A DNA stretch of 64,000 bases from Marivibrio halodurans (GTDB taxonomy: Bacteria > Pseudomonadota > Alphaproteobacteria > UBA8366 > Aestuariispiraceae): assembly GCF_017963645.1 (NCBI RefSeq), contig NZ_JAGMWN010000001.1, positions 310,001 through 374,000 on the forward strand, read 5' to 3'. Below the pieces are notes generated by a model, which was not told where the DNA came from, did not search any database, and saw only the letters and a list, made by a program, of their open reading frames with translations. Positions 8,671-20,784 of this stretch are shown in pieces. The position numbers and the translations under genes are program-made. Each line of letters opens with the position of its first letter. Position 1 is the stretch's first letter.

Positions 8671-10569
8671 ATGTGCGGAATAGCCGGGTATTTCCTGAAG
8701 GCGGCATCGCTCGACGCCAGCGAAGGCGACAGCCGCCTCCGCCGCATGGCCGATTCCCTTGCCCATCGCGGCCCGGACGGCGACGGTATTTGGAACGAGC
8801 CTGCGGTCGGCTTCGCCCATAGGCGGCTCAGCATCCTCGACCTCAGCGACAATGCCCGGCAACCGATGAGTGACGAGAGCGGCCGCGTCCATCTCACCTA
8901 CAATGGTGAGATCTATAATTTCCAGGAACTCCGGGCGACGCTGGAGAAGCGCGGCGCGCGCTTCCGCTCCACCGGCGACACGGAAGTCCTGCTCAAGGCC
9001 TATCTGGAATGGGGAGAGCGCACGCCGGAGAAACTGGTCGGCATGTTCGCCTTCGCCGTCTATGACCAGCGGGACGAGTCGCTGTTCCTCGCCCGCGACC
9101 GTTTCGGTGAGAAGCCGCTGTTCTATACGGTTCAGGATGATGCCTTCCTGTTCGCTTCCGAGATCAAGGCATTGCTGACATGGCCCGAATTTAAGCGCCG
9201 TACCAACGGCCGGGCCCTGCACCGCTATCTCACCTTTCAGCACGCGCCCTATCCGGAAACGGCTTTCGAGGGGGTTCTCAGCCTGCCCCCCGCGACGCGG
9301 TTGCGTATTCGCCGCAACAATTGCGCGACGCCCCCCGCGCCCGAGACCTATTGGTGCCTGGAAAGACCGCCGACACCGACGGCGCGTGACCCTATCGAGG
9401 CGGCGGAAGATGTGCGCGCGCTCTTGGAGCAAGCCGTCCGGCGGCAACGGGTCAGCGACGTTCCCCTCGGCGTCTTCCTGTCCGGCGGACTCGATTCCAG
9501 CGCGATCGCTTATAGCCTGCGCCGCATGGAGGCCGGGACGCTTCGAACCATAACCGCCGGCTTCGAGGCGCGCGCCAATGACGAGCGCCGCTATGCCCGG
9601 ATCGTCGCCGATCTCGTCGGCGCGGATCATTCGGAATATACGTTCCATAACGACGTCGTGGACGATGTCGTCGCCCTCGATTCCGTCCTGGACGAACCTT
9701 TCGCGGACCCCGCGATCATACCGGCGATGCAGATGTCGAAGCTGGCCAAGCGCCATGTGGACGTCGTCCTCTCGGGCGATGGGGGCGACGAGGCGCTGCT
9801 CGGCTATTCGCGCTATGTCGGATGCAAGCTGGCGCACATGCTCGACCTGATTCCCGGACCGATACGCCGGACCCTCGCGCGCGCCGGGTCGGGATACGCG
9901 GTCGGGCCGGATACACCGCGCGCCCTGCGCTATGCGGCGCGTCTTCTGTCGGAGATGGGGCGGGAGGAGAGCGCGCGTTACGCCAGCATGATCTCCTTCT
10001 TCTCGGACGAGGATCGCCCGTCCCTCTATGCCGACGGCATGGCGGCCCACGGCTCGGAGCATATCGCGGAGGAGATCGCGGCAGCGCTCGCGGGCGACGA
10101 GCCGATCGCCTCGCGCGCCGCGGCCTACGATCTGCGCGGTTATCTGCCGAACGTCCTGATGACCAAGACGGATCGCGCCGCCATGGCCTTCGGACTGGAG
10201 GTGCGCTGCCCCTTCCTGGATCATGAATTGGTCGAATATTGCGCGGGCCTTCCCGACTCGTTGCGCCTGCCCGGGACGAACAGCAAGGCCGTCCTGATGG
10301 AGGCGATGCAGGGCGCGCTCCCCAGCGAAATCCTGGTGCGGGACAAGGCCGGTCTCGGCGTGCCGCTTGCCCATTGGCTGCGAACCGACCTTTGGGAACT
10401 GCTGACGGACAGCCTGTCGGAGGAGACCGTCAAGCGGCGCGGCCTCTTCAACCATGCCCCGATCGCGGCGATGCTGAACGAACTGCGGGAGGGGGGGAGC
10501 CGTCCGCAATATCGCCTTTGGGCCCTGCTTCGGCTTGAGCGCTGGCAGGCCTCCTGGGCGGCGGCATAG
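8671..10569 (+). CDS. asnB: Asparagine synthase (glutamine-hydrolysing)
   Basis: The protein starts MCGIAGYF, so after Met removal Cys is the nucleophile of the class II glutamine amidotransferase domain (residues 1-~215). Residues ~230-630 form the synthetase domain with the PP-loop SGGLDSS near residue 273. Length 632 is normal for AsnB. It makes asparagine from aspartate, ATP and glutamine. Paralogues in polysaccharide loci, as here, are thought to amidate sugars or other carboxylates, so the exact substrate is uncertain. Confidence 0.85.
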   Translation: MCGIAGYFLKAASLDASEGDSRLRRMADSLAHRGPDGDGIWNEPAVGFAHRRLSILDLSDNARQPMSDESGRVHLTYNGEIYNFQELRATLEKRGARFRSTGDTEVLLKAYLEWGERTPEKLVGMFAFAVYDQRDESLFLARDRFGEKPLFYTVQDDAFLFASEIKALLTWPEFKRRTNGRALHRYLTFQHAPYPETAFEGVLSLPPATRLRIRRNNCATPPAPETYWCLERPPTPTARDPIEAAEDVRALLEQAVRRQRVSDVPLGVFLSGGLDSSAIAYSLRRMEAGTLRTITAGFEARANDERRYARIVADLVGADHSEYTFHNDVVDDVVALDSVLDEPFADPAIIPAMQMSKLAKRHVDVVLSGDGGDEALLGYSRYVGCKLAHMLDLIPGPIRRTLARAGSGYAVGPDTPRALRYAARLLSEMGREESARYASMISFFSDEDRPSLYADGMAAHGSEHIAEEIAAALAGDEPIASRAAAYDLRGYLPNVLMTKTDRAAMAFGLEVRCPFLDHELVEYCAGLPDSLRLPGTNSKAVLMEAMQGALPSEILVRDKAGLGVPLAHWLRTDLWELLTDSLSEETVKRRGLFNHAPIAAMLNELREGGSRPQYRLWALLRLERWQASWAAA

Positions 10570-10581
10570 CGCGGGTTCCCT

Positions 10582-11706
10582 TCAGCCCGGGGAAAGGCGG
10601 CGATAGAGCGCGCCCCAGGCCGCCGCATTGGTGGCGATGCCGTATCGGGCCTCGGCGCGCGCCCTGCCGCCGGCGGCGAGCGCGCGCCGACGGTCCGGAT
10701 CACCGCGCAAGGCCTCGACCGCGCCGGCGATCGCCTCGACATCCCCGACCGTGGTTACGACACCCGCCGGGGCCATGCCATCCCAATCCGCGATCAGCAT
10801 CCGGTGCGCGTCGCCACAATCGGTCGCGATGACGGGCGTTGCGCAAGCCATCGCCTCGCCGATCGAATTCGACATTCCCTCCCCGTAACGGGAGGTCGAG
10901 ATCAGCAGATCCGATGCATTCAGGATATCCGGGATATCGCCGCGCCGGCCGAGACCGTGAAGATTGGACGGTCCTTTCAGCGCCTCCGTCCCCCGGCCGA
11001 CCGCCAGGAAATGCACATCCGGCAGGCGCGCGGCGACCGCCGCCAAGGTCTCATACCCCTTCATGGGATCGACACGGGCGACCGTGGTACAAACGAAATC
11101 CGCATCCGATAGGCCAAGTTCCCGGCGCAATGCCCGCCCCGCGCTGTTATCGCCCGCGCTGTTATCGGGGGTGAAGTGCGCCAGATCGAAACCGTTCTCC
11201 ACCACCTCGAAACGCTCCGGCCGATAGCCGAGGGTCCGGTGGACATCATATCCCGCATGGGAATTCGCGACGATCATATCCGGCGCGCGACTGAGCCAAG
11301 CGCCTGCCCGCACGGAGGTGCGCAGAAGCGGCGAATAGTCGGAAAAATTCATGTCCGAGCAACGGATTCCCCAAACCAAGCGCGGACGCGCCCCGCCCGT
11401 CCCCCAGAGCGAGGCCAAAGCCGCGAGATTCGCGTAATACATCCACCCCTGGACGATATCCGGGCGGCGCGCGCGAACAGCCCGGCGCAGACGAAGCAGA
11501 TCGAGCGGCGCCGTCGGTAGCCGCATGTTCAAGCAATCGAGAGGAACGCCCGCCGCACGGACCTGTTCCGCGAAAAACCCGGGGCCGCGAAGACACAGAA
11601 CGCTATGATCGATATCGCCGCCGCGCGACTGCATGAGCAGATTGACGAGCGCACGTTCGGCCCCGCCCGCTTCCAGATCCACCAGGACATGAAGGACGTG
11701 AGTCAC
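10582..11706 (-). CDS. Glycosyltransferase family 4
   Basis: The 374-residue protein has a GT-B plan. The N domain opens with HVLHVLVDLEAGGAERAL, with the Gly-rich loop typical of GT4. The C domain carries the EGMSNSIGEAMACATPVIATD stretch with the E-x7-E motif that binds the NDP-sugar (seen near residues 277-285). It is predicted to add a sugar to LPS or capsule at the cytoplasmic face. GTG start at 11706. It converges with asnB with a gap of 12 bases. Confidence 0.85.
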   Translation of the reverse strand: MTHVLHVLVDLEAGGAERALVNLLMQSRGGDIDHSVLCLRGPGFFAEQVRAAGVPLDCLNMRLPTAPLDLLRLRRAVRARRPDIVQGWMYYANLAALASLWGTGGARPRLVWGIRCSDMNFSDYSPLLRTSVRAGAWLSRAPDMIVANSHAGYDVHRTLGYRPERFEVVENGFDLAHFTPDNSAGDNSAGRALRRELGLSDADFVCTTVARVDPMKGYETLAAVAARLPDVHFLAVGRGTEALKGPSNLHGLGRRGDIPDILNASDLLISTSRYGEGMSNSIGEAMACATPVIATDCGDAHRMLIADWDGMAPAGVVTTVGDVEAIAGAVEALRGDPDRRRALAAGGRARAEARYGIATNAAAWGALYRRLSPG

Positions 11707-11773
11707 CGGCCGCCGCTCCCACTCCCGCGCTCATGCTTGGTCGCGTCCGGCCGCGTCCCGCGCGCGGCGCGTA

Positions 11774-12292
11774 TCACCGCCCCATCTGCTGGAACTTGGC
11801 ATCCAGCGCGCGCATCACGCGCGGGCTGACGAATTGCGAGATGTCGCCGCCCAACTGCCTGATTTCCTTAACGAACCGGCTGGATATGAACTGGTGGCGC
11901 TCGGACGACATAAGGAAGACGGTCTCCACCTCCGTATTGAGGCGCGCGTTCATCCCCGTCATCTGGAATTCATATTCGAAGTCGGATACGGCGCGCAGAC
12001 CGCGCACGATGATCTCCGCCCCCGACTGCTCCGCCCAATGCATCAGCAGTCCGCTAAAGGGTTTCACCTCGATCACGGCGCTAAGGCTCGGCGCGAGGGT
12101 CGCGATCTCCGCCTTCACCATGGCGACCCGCTCCTCCAGGGAGAAGATCGGTCCCTTCCCCGCATTGGTCGCGACGGATACGATCAGCTTGTCGCACAGA
12201 TGCTTCGCCGCGCGGCTGATGATGTCCATATGGCCGTTGGTGATCGGATCGAAGGTTCCGGGATAGATTCCGATCCGTTCCGTCTTCGACAT
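11774..12292 (-). CDS. coaD: Phosphopantetheine adenylyltransferase
   Basis: CoaD makes dephospho-CoA from 4'-phosphopantetheine and ATP, the next-to-last step of CoA synthesis. The sequence IGIYPGTFDPITNGHMDII has the nucleotidyltransferase HxGH-type motif TNGH, and later ISSRFVKEIRQLGGD carries the ISST/S-x-x-VKEI motif. Length is 172 residues, usual for the family. The frame is open further upstream, but the ATG at 12292 follows a GGAAGG ribosome site and matches the conserved start. It lies 43 bases after gyrA, probably in the same transcript. Confidence 0.93.
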   Translation of the reverse strand: MSKTERIGIYPGTFDPITNGHMDIISRAAKHLCDKLIVSVATNAGKGPIFSLEERVAMVKAEIATLAPSLSAVIEVKPFSGLLMHWAEQSGAEIIVRGLRAVSDFEYEFQMTGMNARLNTEVETVFLMSSERHQFISSRFVKEIRQLGGDISQFVSPRVMRALDAKFQQMGR

Positions 12293-12335
12293 GGGCCTTC
12301 CCCCCCGTCTCCCTCGCCTCGCGTGGCGCCGGCGA

Positions 12336-15218
<2,883 letters not shown>

Positions 15219-15635
15219 GGGACACTCTCATGAAGGCTACGCGAACCGGGACAAAAGCGCCCCGAACATGGGCCGGACACGGGGCCGCCGGGGCGCTTCT
15301 CATATGACAGTTCTGTTAGCACAGGGGACCGGGCGTTAACACCCAAATCGGCCCCTTTCCAGGGTCGGGACGGGGCACGGGAAAAGGCGCATTTTATATT
15401 TATTTTCAATGATATAAATAATGCGCTTTCGACCCGTGGAGGGCAGCGCCCTTGCCATCGGCCCGACCCTGCCCGCATTGTTGGAAAAGCCCCTGAAAAC
15501 CGCCGAATCGGGAAAATGTGCGCGCCCCGCGATTGAGCGAAGCACCCATTCGTTTCGATACCCGGTCGCCATCCCCGTCCACCTTTATCCAAGGCGGTCG
15601 ATCGAGGACGGCGTGCCGTCGATGTCCCGGAATGC
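15219..15635. other. gyrA-uraA intergenic region with AT-rich inverted repeat
   Basis: This 417-base gap holds the leader hairpin described separately and an AT-rich block at about 15386-15428, in which GCGCATT is repeated inverted around TTATATTTATTTTC. The block contrasts strongly with the GC-rich surroundings and is a good place for the gyrA promoter or the uraA terminator. I could not fix -35/-10 boxes. Confidence 0.45.
15246..15300 (-). promoter_or_regulatory. Hairpin in the gyrA leader (attenuator/terminator-like)
   Basis: On the minus strand AAGCGCCCCG (near 15290-15299) pairs with CGGGGCGCTT (near 15246-15255), followed by TTGT. It lies only ~28 bases before the gyrA TTG start, so it may end transcripts early or control gyrA expression. 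No test beyond base pairing was possible. Confidence 0.5.
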
Positions 15636-16952
15636 CTATTCGCCCAGCGCCTCGAACATCCGCTCGTTCTCGGACGCGTCGGGACGGCCGGGCAGCAGCA
15701 GGTTCAACACGACCCCGACGATCGCGGCGAGCGCCATGCCGGCCACCTGCAGATTCTCCGACACCTGGATCAACGCACCGCCCACCCCGATGGTCAGGAT
15801 GACCGAGGCGATCACCAGATTGCGCGTGTGGCCGAGATCGACGCGATTATCGATCATCATCCGCAAACCCGAAGCCGCGATGATGCCGAACAACATGATC
15901 GAGATGCCTCCCATCACCGGCACCGGAATGGTGGAGATAAAGGCGGATACCTTGCCGATGAAGCCGAAAATGATGGCCAGAACCGCCGCGCCGCCGACGA
16001 CGAAGACGCTGAAGACCCGGGTCACGGCCAACACGCCGATATTCTCGCCGTAGGTCGTGTTCGGGGGGCCACCGATCAACGAGGCCAGGATGGTCGCCAA
16101 CCCGTCCCCCAACAGCGAGCGGCCGAGCCCCGGCCGGCGCAGGAAATTACGGCCGACCACCTTGCTCAGCACCATCTGGTCGCCGATATGCTCCGCCACC
16201 GGCACGATGGCCGCGGCCAGGAAGGAGACGATGATCGCTTGCTGGATGTTCGGGCTGTAGGTCACGAAGGGGATGGAGAAATCCGGAACCTGGAAGAAGG
16301 GGGCATCCACCACCTGCTGGAAATCGACGAGGCCCAGCGGCAACGCGATCAGATAACCGGCCCAGATTCCCACCAGGACCGGAATCATGGACAGGAAGTT
16401 CCGAACCAGCGTCGCGCAGAGAATAGCGACCAACAGACTGGCCAGCGCCACCGCGAAATAGGTGCCGTTATAAGTGAAATCCGCGCCGACACCGCCCTTT
16501 GTCGCCATATCGACGGCGACGGAGGCGAGGCCGAGCCCGATCACCATGATGACCGGCCCAACGACAACCGGCGGCAACAGACGCATCAACCAATTGACGC
16601 CGAAGAAGCGGATCAGGGTCGAGATCACGACATAGACGAGCCCGGCGACGAAGCAGCCGACGAGCGCCCCTTCCGGTCCAGCCGTGGCGGAGGCGGCCAG
16701 GATCGGCGCGATGAAGGCGAAGCTGGAACCGAGATAGGCGGGAATCCCCCCCTTGGTCACCAGCATGTAAAGCAGCGTGCCCGACCCGCTGGCCACCAGG
16801 GCGACGGCGGGCGACAGCCCGGTGATGAGGGGAACCAGGACGGTCGCCCCGAACATCGCGAACAGATGCTGCAGACTGAGAAGCGCCCAAGCCGGCGCCG
16901 CCGGCTTTTCATGCAAATCCAGCGCGACGCGCCGATCGTCCGAAACCGCCAT
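15636..16952 (-). CDS. uraA: Uracil permease, NCS2 family
   Basis: The 438-residue membrane protein matches UraA along its length: LQHLFAMFGATVLVPL in the first membrane helix, GSGTLLYMLVTKGGIPAYLGSSFAFIAPI, and later the substrate-site helices with VPVAEHIGDQ (the Glu that binds uracil) and NTTYGENIG (the second Glu). It is a proton-uracil symporter in the inner membrane. I chose the ATG at 16952 because AGGGGGA precedes it by seven bases; an ATG at 16982 is upstream in frame. Confidence 0.9.
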   Translation of the reverse strand: MAVSDDRRVALDLHEKPAAPAWALLSLQHLFAMFGATVLVPLITGLSPAVALVASGSGTLLYMLVTKGGIPAYLGSSFAFIAPILAASATAGPEGALVGCFVAGLVYVVISTLIRFFGVNWLMRLLPPVVVGPVIMVIGLGLASVAVDMATKGGVGADFTYNGTYFAVALASLLVAILCATLVRNFLSMIPVLVGIWAGYLIALPLGLVDFQQVVDAPFFQVPDFSIPFVTYSPNIQQAIIVSFLAAAIVPVAEHIGDQMVLSKVVGRNFLRRPGLGRSLLGDGLATILASLIGGPPNTTYGENIGVLAVTRVFSVFVVGGAAVLAIIFGFIGKVSAFISTIPVPVMGGISIMLFGIIAASGLRMMIDNRVDLGHTRNLVIASVILTIGVGGALIQVSENLQVAGMALAAIVGVVLNLLLPGRPDASENERMFEALGE

Positions 16953-17068
16953 CGACCATCCCCCTGATTGTCGGATTTTCATGCCAAGTCGCCAGCCTGA
17001 CGCGATTCGCCGATCACCGCACCGCGGTTCCCATATTCCGGCCCCTCTCCCGCCCTCGCGGCGATGAA

Positions 17069-17596
17069 TCAGAACGGAATATCGTCGTCCAGATCCTGGC
17101 TGTAGTCATTCCCGCCGGAACGTCCCCCGCCTCCGGAACCACCGCCCGATCCGCCGCCCGGTCCACCACCGTAACCGCCACCACCGAAGCCGTCATCGGG
17201 GCCGCCACCATAACCACCGCCGCCGCCCCCGGAGCCGCCGCCGGAACCCCCGGGTCCGTCGAGCATGGTCATATTGCCGCCGAACCCGCGCACGACGACC
17301 TCCGTCGTATAGCGATCCTGACCCGACTGGTCGGTCCATTTGCGGGTCTGGAGTTGCCCTTCGATCAAGACCTTGGAACCCTTCTTCAGGTAACGCTCCG
17401 CGATCTCGGCGACCTTGCCGAAGATCACGACCCGGTGCCATTCGGTCTTTTCCTGGTTATTGCCGTCGCGGTCGCGCCAACGTTCCGAGGTGGCGATGTT
17501 CAGATTGGCGACCTTGTCGCCGCTCTGCATCGTGCGAACCTCCGGATCGCGCCCGAGATTCCCGACCAGGATGACCTTGTTCAAGCTGCCGGACAT
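17069..17596 (-). CDS. ssb: Single-stranded DNA-binding protein
   Basis: The OB-fold spans residues ~1-110 ([16 protein letters not shown], then NIATSERW and [13 protein letters not shown]). A Gly-rich linker of about 45 residues follows, and the acidic tip DDDIPF is the conserved partner-binding tail. Length 175 is normal. It coats single-stranded DNA in replication, recombination and repair. It ends 117 bases before the uraA start. Confidence 0.95.
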   Translation of the reverse strand: MSGSLNKVILVGNLGRDPEVRTMQSGDKVANLNIATSERWRDRDGNNQEKTEWHRVVIFGKVAEIAERYLKKGSKVLIEGQLQTRKWTDQSGQDRYTTEVVVRGFGGNMTMLDGPGGSGGGSGGGGGGYGGGPDDGFGGGGYGGGPGGGSGGGSGGGGRSGGNDYSQDLDDDIPF

Positions 17597-17977
17597 CGAT
17601 CCCTGCCTTCCATTTCATACGATCGTGGATTTCCGCGCGTGGCGTAGCAAAGCTCGCGGTGCCTGCCAAGCACGCGCGGCTCCGCGCCTCGCATATGCCG
17701 CCGGGTCGTCCAGCGGCGTTTTTTTTTCAATCTGCTGCGTCTTCCGTCTCTGCGGCGTCTTCCGCCAAGGAATGCCGCGCACACAATAGCGCACCACATG
17801 CGACCCGCCCAGCGCCGACATCCAGTGCCGACATGGCGGCTCCGCCAAGCCATCGCGCGGCCCCCGGCCGACGCGAATCCCCGCGAGACAACCATTTAGG
17901 ACGGGTGGCGTCGTCCCTTCTGATATGTATACTGAGCGCCGAACGATAACACTCCTCTAAGACAGGGAAGGTTCACC
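17597..17977. other. Divergent region between ssb and livK
   Basis: About 380 bases carry divergent promoters for ssb (minus) and the transporter operon (plus). A TATACT at ~17926 is a possible -10 for livK, about 50 bases before its ATG, but I see no good -35. A run of nine T lies at ~17719-17727. The livK ribosome site is GGGAAGG. Confidence 0.35.
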
Positions 17978-19177
17978 ATGAGGAAATTCTTAGCCACCCT
18001 TCTGACGGCGGCCGTATCGACCGGCGCCCTGGCCGGTGGGGCCTCGGCGCAGGATGCCGTGAAAATCGGCATGCTTCAGGGCTTCACGGGCCCGACGGAG
18101 TCGCTCGTCAAGCCGATGGCGCTGGGCGGTGAGATGGCGATCAAGGAAGTGTCGGACAGCGGCATCTTCCTCGGCGGTCGGGAAGTTGTCTCCGTGCGCG
18201 GCGACAGCACCTGCATCGACGCGGCGGCGGCGACCGCGGCGGCGACCCGCCTCGTCACGTCCGAGGGCGTCGTCGGCATCAATGGCGCGACCTGCTCCGG
18301 CGCGACCACGGCCGTCCTCAACAACGTCGTGCGCGCCAATGGCGTCGTCATGATCTCGCCGTCGGCAACCTCGCCGGCGCTCTCGACGATCGAGGATGAC
18401 GGCTACTTCTTCCGGACCGCGCCGTCCGACGCGCGCCAGGGCCAGATCATCGCGGATATCCTTCAGCGTCGCGAGATCGGCACCGCCGCTCTCACCTACA
18501 CCAACAACGACTACGGCAAGGGCTTGGCCGACGCGATCCAGGCCGCGTTCGAGAAGAACGGCGGCACGATCACGGCCGTCGCCGCGCATGAGGACGGCAA
18601 GGCCGACTATTCGGCCGAAGTCGGCACGCTCGCGGCCGCGGGCGGCGAGGTTCTGATCGTCGCCGGTTATCTCGACCAGGGCGGCAAGGGCATGATCCAG
18701 GCTTCCCTCGACACCGGCGCGTTCGACAAGTTCGTGCTGCCGGACGGCATGGTCGGCGAATCGCTGACGGACAATTTCGGCGACGCGCTCGACGGCTCCA
18801 TCGGCACCAACCCGGGCACCGACAGCCCCGGCGCCGATATGCTGGCGAAGCTGTCCGAGGGCAAGGATTTCAAGGGCGACGATCCATACGTCCCGGAATG
18901 CTATGATGCCTCCGCGCTGCTGCTGCTCGCCATGCAGGCGGCCAACTCCACCGATCCGTCCGTCTATAAGGACAAGATCATGGAGGTCTCCAACGCGCCG
19001 GGCGAGAAGATCTTCCCGGGCGAACTGAAGAAAGGCCTGCAGATTCTGGCCGATGGCGGCGACATCGACTATGTCGGCGGCACGGCGCTCGAGATGATCG
19101 AGCCGGGCGAATCCGCCGGCAGCTTCCGCGAGACGGAAATCAAGGGCGGCAAGTGGGAAACGGTGATGTACCACTAA
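17978..19177 (+). CDS. livK: Branched-chain amino acid-type ABC transporter, periplasmic binding protein
   Basis: The 399-residue protein opens with a Sec signal peptide (MRKFLATLLTAAV, cut after ASAQ near residue 25), then a type I periplasmic-binding fold: VKIGMLQGFTGPTESL and NGATCSGATTAVLNN in the ligand-binding lobe. It captures a branched-chain or similar amino acid or amide and gives it to the LivHM permeases encoded downstream. The substrate is not certain from sequence: close families take urea, amides or leucine. Confidence 0.88.
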   Translation: MRKFLATLLTAAVSTGALAGGASAQDAVKIGMLQGFTGPTESLVKPMALGGEMAIKEVSDSGIFLGGREVVSVRGDSTCIDAAAATAAATRLVTSEGVVGINGATCSGATTAVLNNVVRANGVVMISPSATSPALSTIEDDGYFFRTAPSDARQGQIIADILQRREIGTAALTYTNNDYGKGLADAIQAAFEKNGGTITAVAAHEDGKADYSAEVGTLAAAGGEVLIVAGYLDQGGKGMIQASLDTGAFDKFVLPDGMVGESLTDNFGDALDGSIGTNPGTDSPGADMLAKLSEGKDFKGDDPYVPECYDASALLLLAMQAANSTDPSVYKDKIMEVSNAPGEKIFPGELKKGLQILADGGDIDYVGGTALEMIEPGESAGSFRETEIKGGKWETVMYH

Positions 19178-19201
19178 GGTACGCACCGACCACGGATATC
19201 G

Positions 19202-19240
19202 GGAACGGTCAGGGCAACACCCTGGCCGTTCCTTCTTTGT
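19202..19240 (+). terminator. Hairpin after livK (operon-internal attenuating terminator)
   Basis: GGAACGG-T-CAGGG pairs with CCCTG-G-CCGTTCC around a five-base loop and is followed by TTCTTTGT. It lies between the binding protein gene and the ATPase genes. Such hairpins commonly let the binding protein be made in excess over the membrane parts. Confidence 0.75.
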
Positions 19241-19296
19241 CCCTTTGAAAAGCAAGTCACAGAAAAACAAGCCACTGAAGAATCCGGGCGGTCGAT

Positions 19297-20079
19297 ATGA
19301 TAACCGTTGAGAACGTCGCCAAGCATTTCGGCGGCATCCATGCGGTCGATGGTGTCTCGCTGTCGATCGAGAAGGGGTCGATCACCGGGTTGATCGGCCC
19401 GAACGGCGCGGGAAAATCGACGCTGTTCAATATCATCGCCGGGGTCTTCCCCCCCTCCTCCGGCAGGATTTACCTCGACGGGGAGGACGTGACGGCGCTC
19501 CAGCCGCACGAGCTCTTCCACAAGGGGCTGCTTCGTACGTTCCAGATCGCGCATGAATTCTCCACCCTGACGGTGCTCGAGAACCTCATGGTCGTTCCGG
19601 GCATGCAGGAAGGGGAGCAGCTGCGCCACAGCTGGTTCAATTTCAGCCGTGTGAAGGAAACCGAGGCCCGCATCCGCGATCGCGCCCGGGACGTGATCGA
19701 ATTCCTGGAGATCGCGCATCTGGAGAACGAGCTCGCCGGCAATCTGTCGGGCGGCCAGAAGAAATTGCTCGAACTGGGCCGGACCATGATGGTGGACGCG
19801 AAGATCGTCTTCCTGGACGAGGTCGGCGCGGGCGTGAACCGAACACTGCTCAACACCATCGCGAAATCGATCAAGCGCCTGAACGAGGAACGCGGCTATA
19901 CCTTCTGCCTTATCGAGCATGACATGGATTTCATCGCCCGGCTTTGCGACCCGGTCATCGTGATGGCCGAGGGCAAGCTATTGACCCAAGGCACGATCGA
20001 GGAGGTCAAATCGAACGAGGAGGTCATCGAGGCCTATCTCGGCACCGGGCGCACCCAGAAGCGGAAGGCCGAGGCATGA
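19297..20079 (+). CDS. livG: Branched-chain amino acid-type ABC transporter ATPase (LivG-like)
   Basis: The 260-residue ATPase has Walker A GPNGAGKST (near residue 33), the signature LSGGQKKLLELGR, Walker B IVFLDEVGAGV and the switch His in LIEHDMD. It powers transport together with the LivF-like ATPase. The Walker B segment reads DEVGAG where most have DEPAAG, a small oddity. Its stop overlaps the next start as ATGA. Confidence 0.9.
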   Translation: MITVENVAKHFGGIHAVDGVSLSIEKGSITGLIGPNGAGKSTLFNIIAGVFPPSSGRIYLDGEDVTALQPHELFHKGLLRTFQIAHEFSTLTVLENLMVVPGMQEGEQLRHSWFNFSRVKETEARIRDRARDVIEFLEIAHLENELAGNLSGGQKKLLELGRTMMVDAKIVFLDEVGAGVNRTLLNTIAKSIKRLNEERGYTFCLIEHDMDFIARLCDPVIVMAEGKLLTQGTIEEVKSNEEVIEAYLGTGRTQKRKAEA

Positions 20080-20783
20080 GCTTTCTATCTGCGACGGGAA
20101 TGACCGGCGGCTATGGTGCCGGCGCCGACATCATCCATGATTGCACGATCACCGTCGAGGCCGGCGAGATCGCCGTCGTGGTCGGCCCGAATGGCGCGGG
20201 AAAGTCGACCGCGATGAAGGCGGTCTTCGGCATGCTGGGGCTGCGGGAGGGCAAGGTCCTTCTCGATGGTGAGGATATCACCCAGATGGCCCCGCAGGAC
20301 CGCGTGCCGAAGGGCATGGGGTTCGTGCCGCAGAACCGCAACGTCTTCGTCTCGCTTACCGTCGAGGAAAACCTCGAAATGGGAGCCTTCATCCGCAAGG
20401 ACGATATCCGCGAGACGAAGGATCAGGTCTTCTCGCTTTTTCCCATTTTGGCGGAGAAACGCAATCAGCCGGCGGGCGAACTTTCCGGCGGTCAACGCCA
20501 GCAGGTCGCGGTCGGCCGCGCGCTCATGACGCGCCCGCGATTGCTTATGCTGGATGAGCCGACGGCCGGCGTCTCGCCGATCGTCATGGACGAGTTGTTC
20601 GACAAGATTCTGGAGGTGGCGAAAACGGGGGTCGCCATCCTGATGGTCGAGCAGAATGCCCGGCAAGCGCTCGAAATCGCGGATCACGGCTTCGTGCTGG
20701 TCCAGGGGCGTAACCGGTTCACCGATACGGGCGAGGCGCTTCTCGCGAACGAGGAAGTGCGCCGTTCCTTCCTGGGGGGTTGA
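20076..20783 (+). CDS. livF: Branched-chain amino acid-type ABC transporter ATPase (LivF-like)
   Basis: The 235-residue ATPase has Walker A GPNGAGKST, GFVPQNRNVF in the Q-loop, LSGGQRQQVAVGRAL and Walker B LLMLDEPTAGVSP. I chose the ATG at 20076, which overlaps the livG stop by four bases, rather than an upstream in-frame start within livG. It pairs with LivG in the transporter. Confidence 0.9.
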   Translation: MSFLSATGMTGGYGAGADIIHDCTITVEAGEIAVVVGPNGAGKSTAMKAVFGMLGLREGKVLLDGEDITQMAPQDRVPKGMGFVPQNRNVFVSLTVEENLEMGAFIRKDDIRETKDQVFSLFPILAEKRNQPAGELSGGQRQQVAVGRALMTRPRLLMLDEPTAGVSPIVMDELFDKILEVAKTGVAILMVEQNARQALEIADHGFVLVQGRNRFTDTGEALLANEEVRRSFLGG

Positions 20784-20784
20784 A

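Noticed and set aside
8572-10509. Minus-strand frame of 645 codons opposite asnB
   Set aside because: Same cause: it lies opposite a clear asparagine synthase gene and has no motif.
15828-16967. Plus-strand frame of 379 codons opposite uraA
   Set aside because: Composition is typical of an antisense frame and uraA motifs are clear on the other strand.
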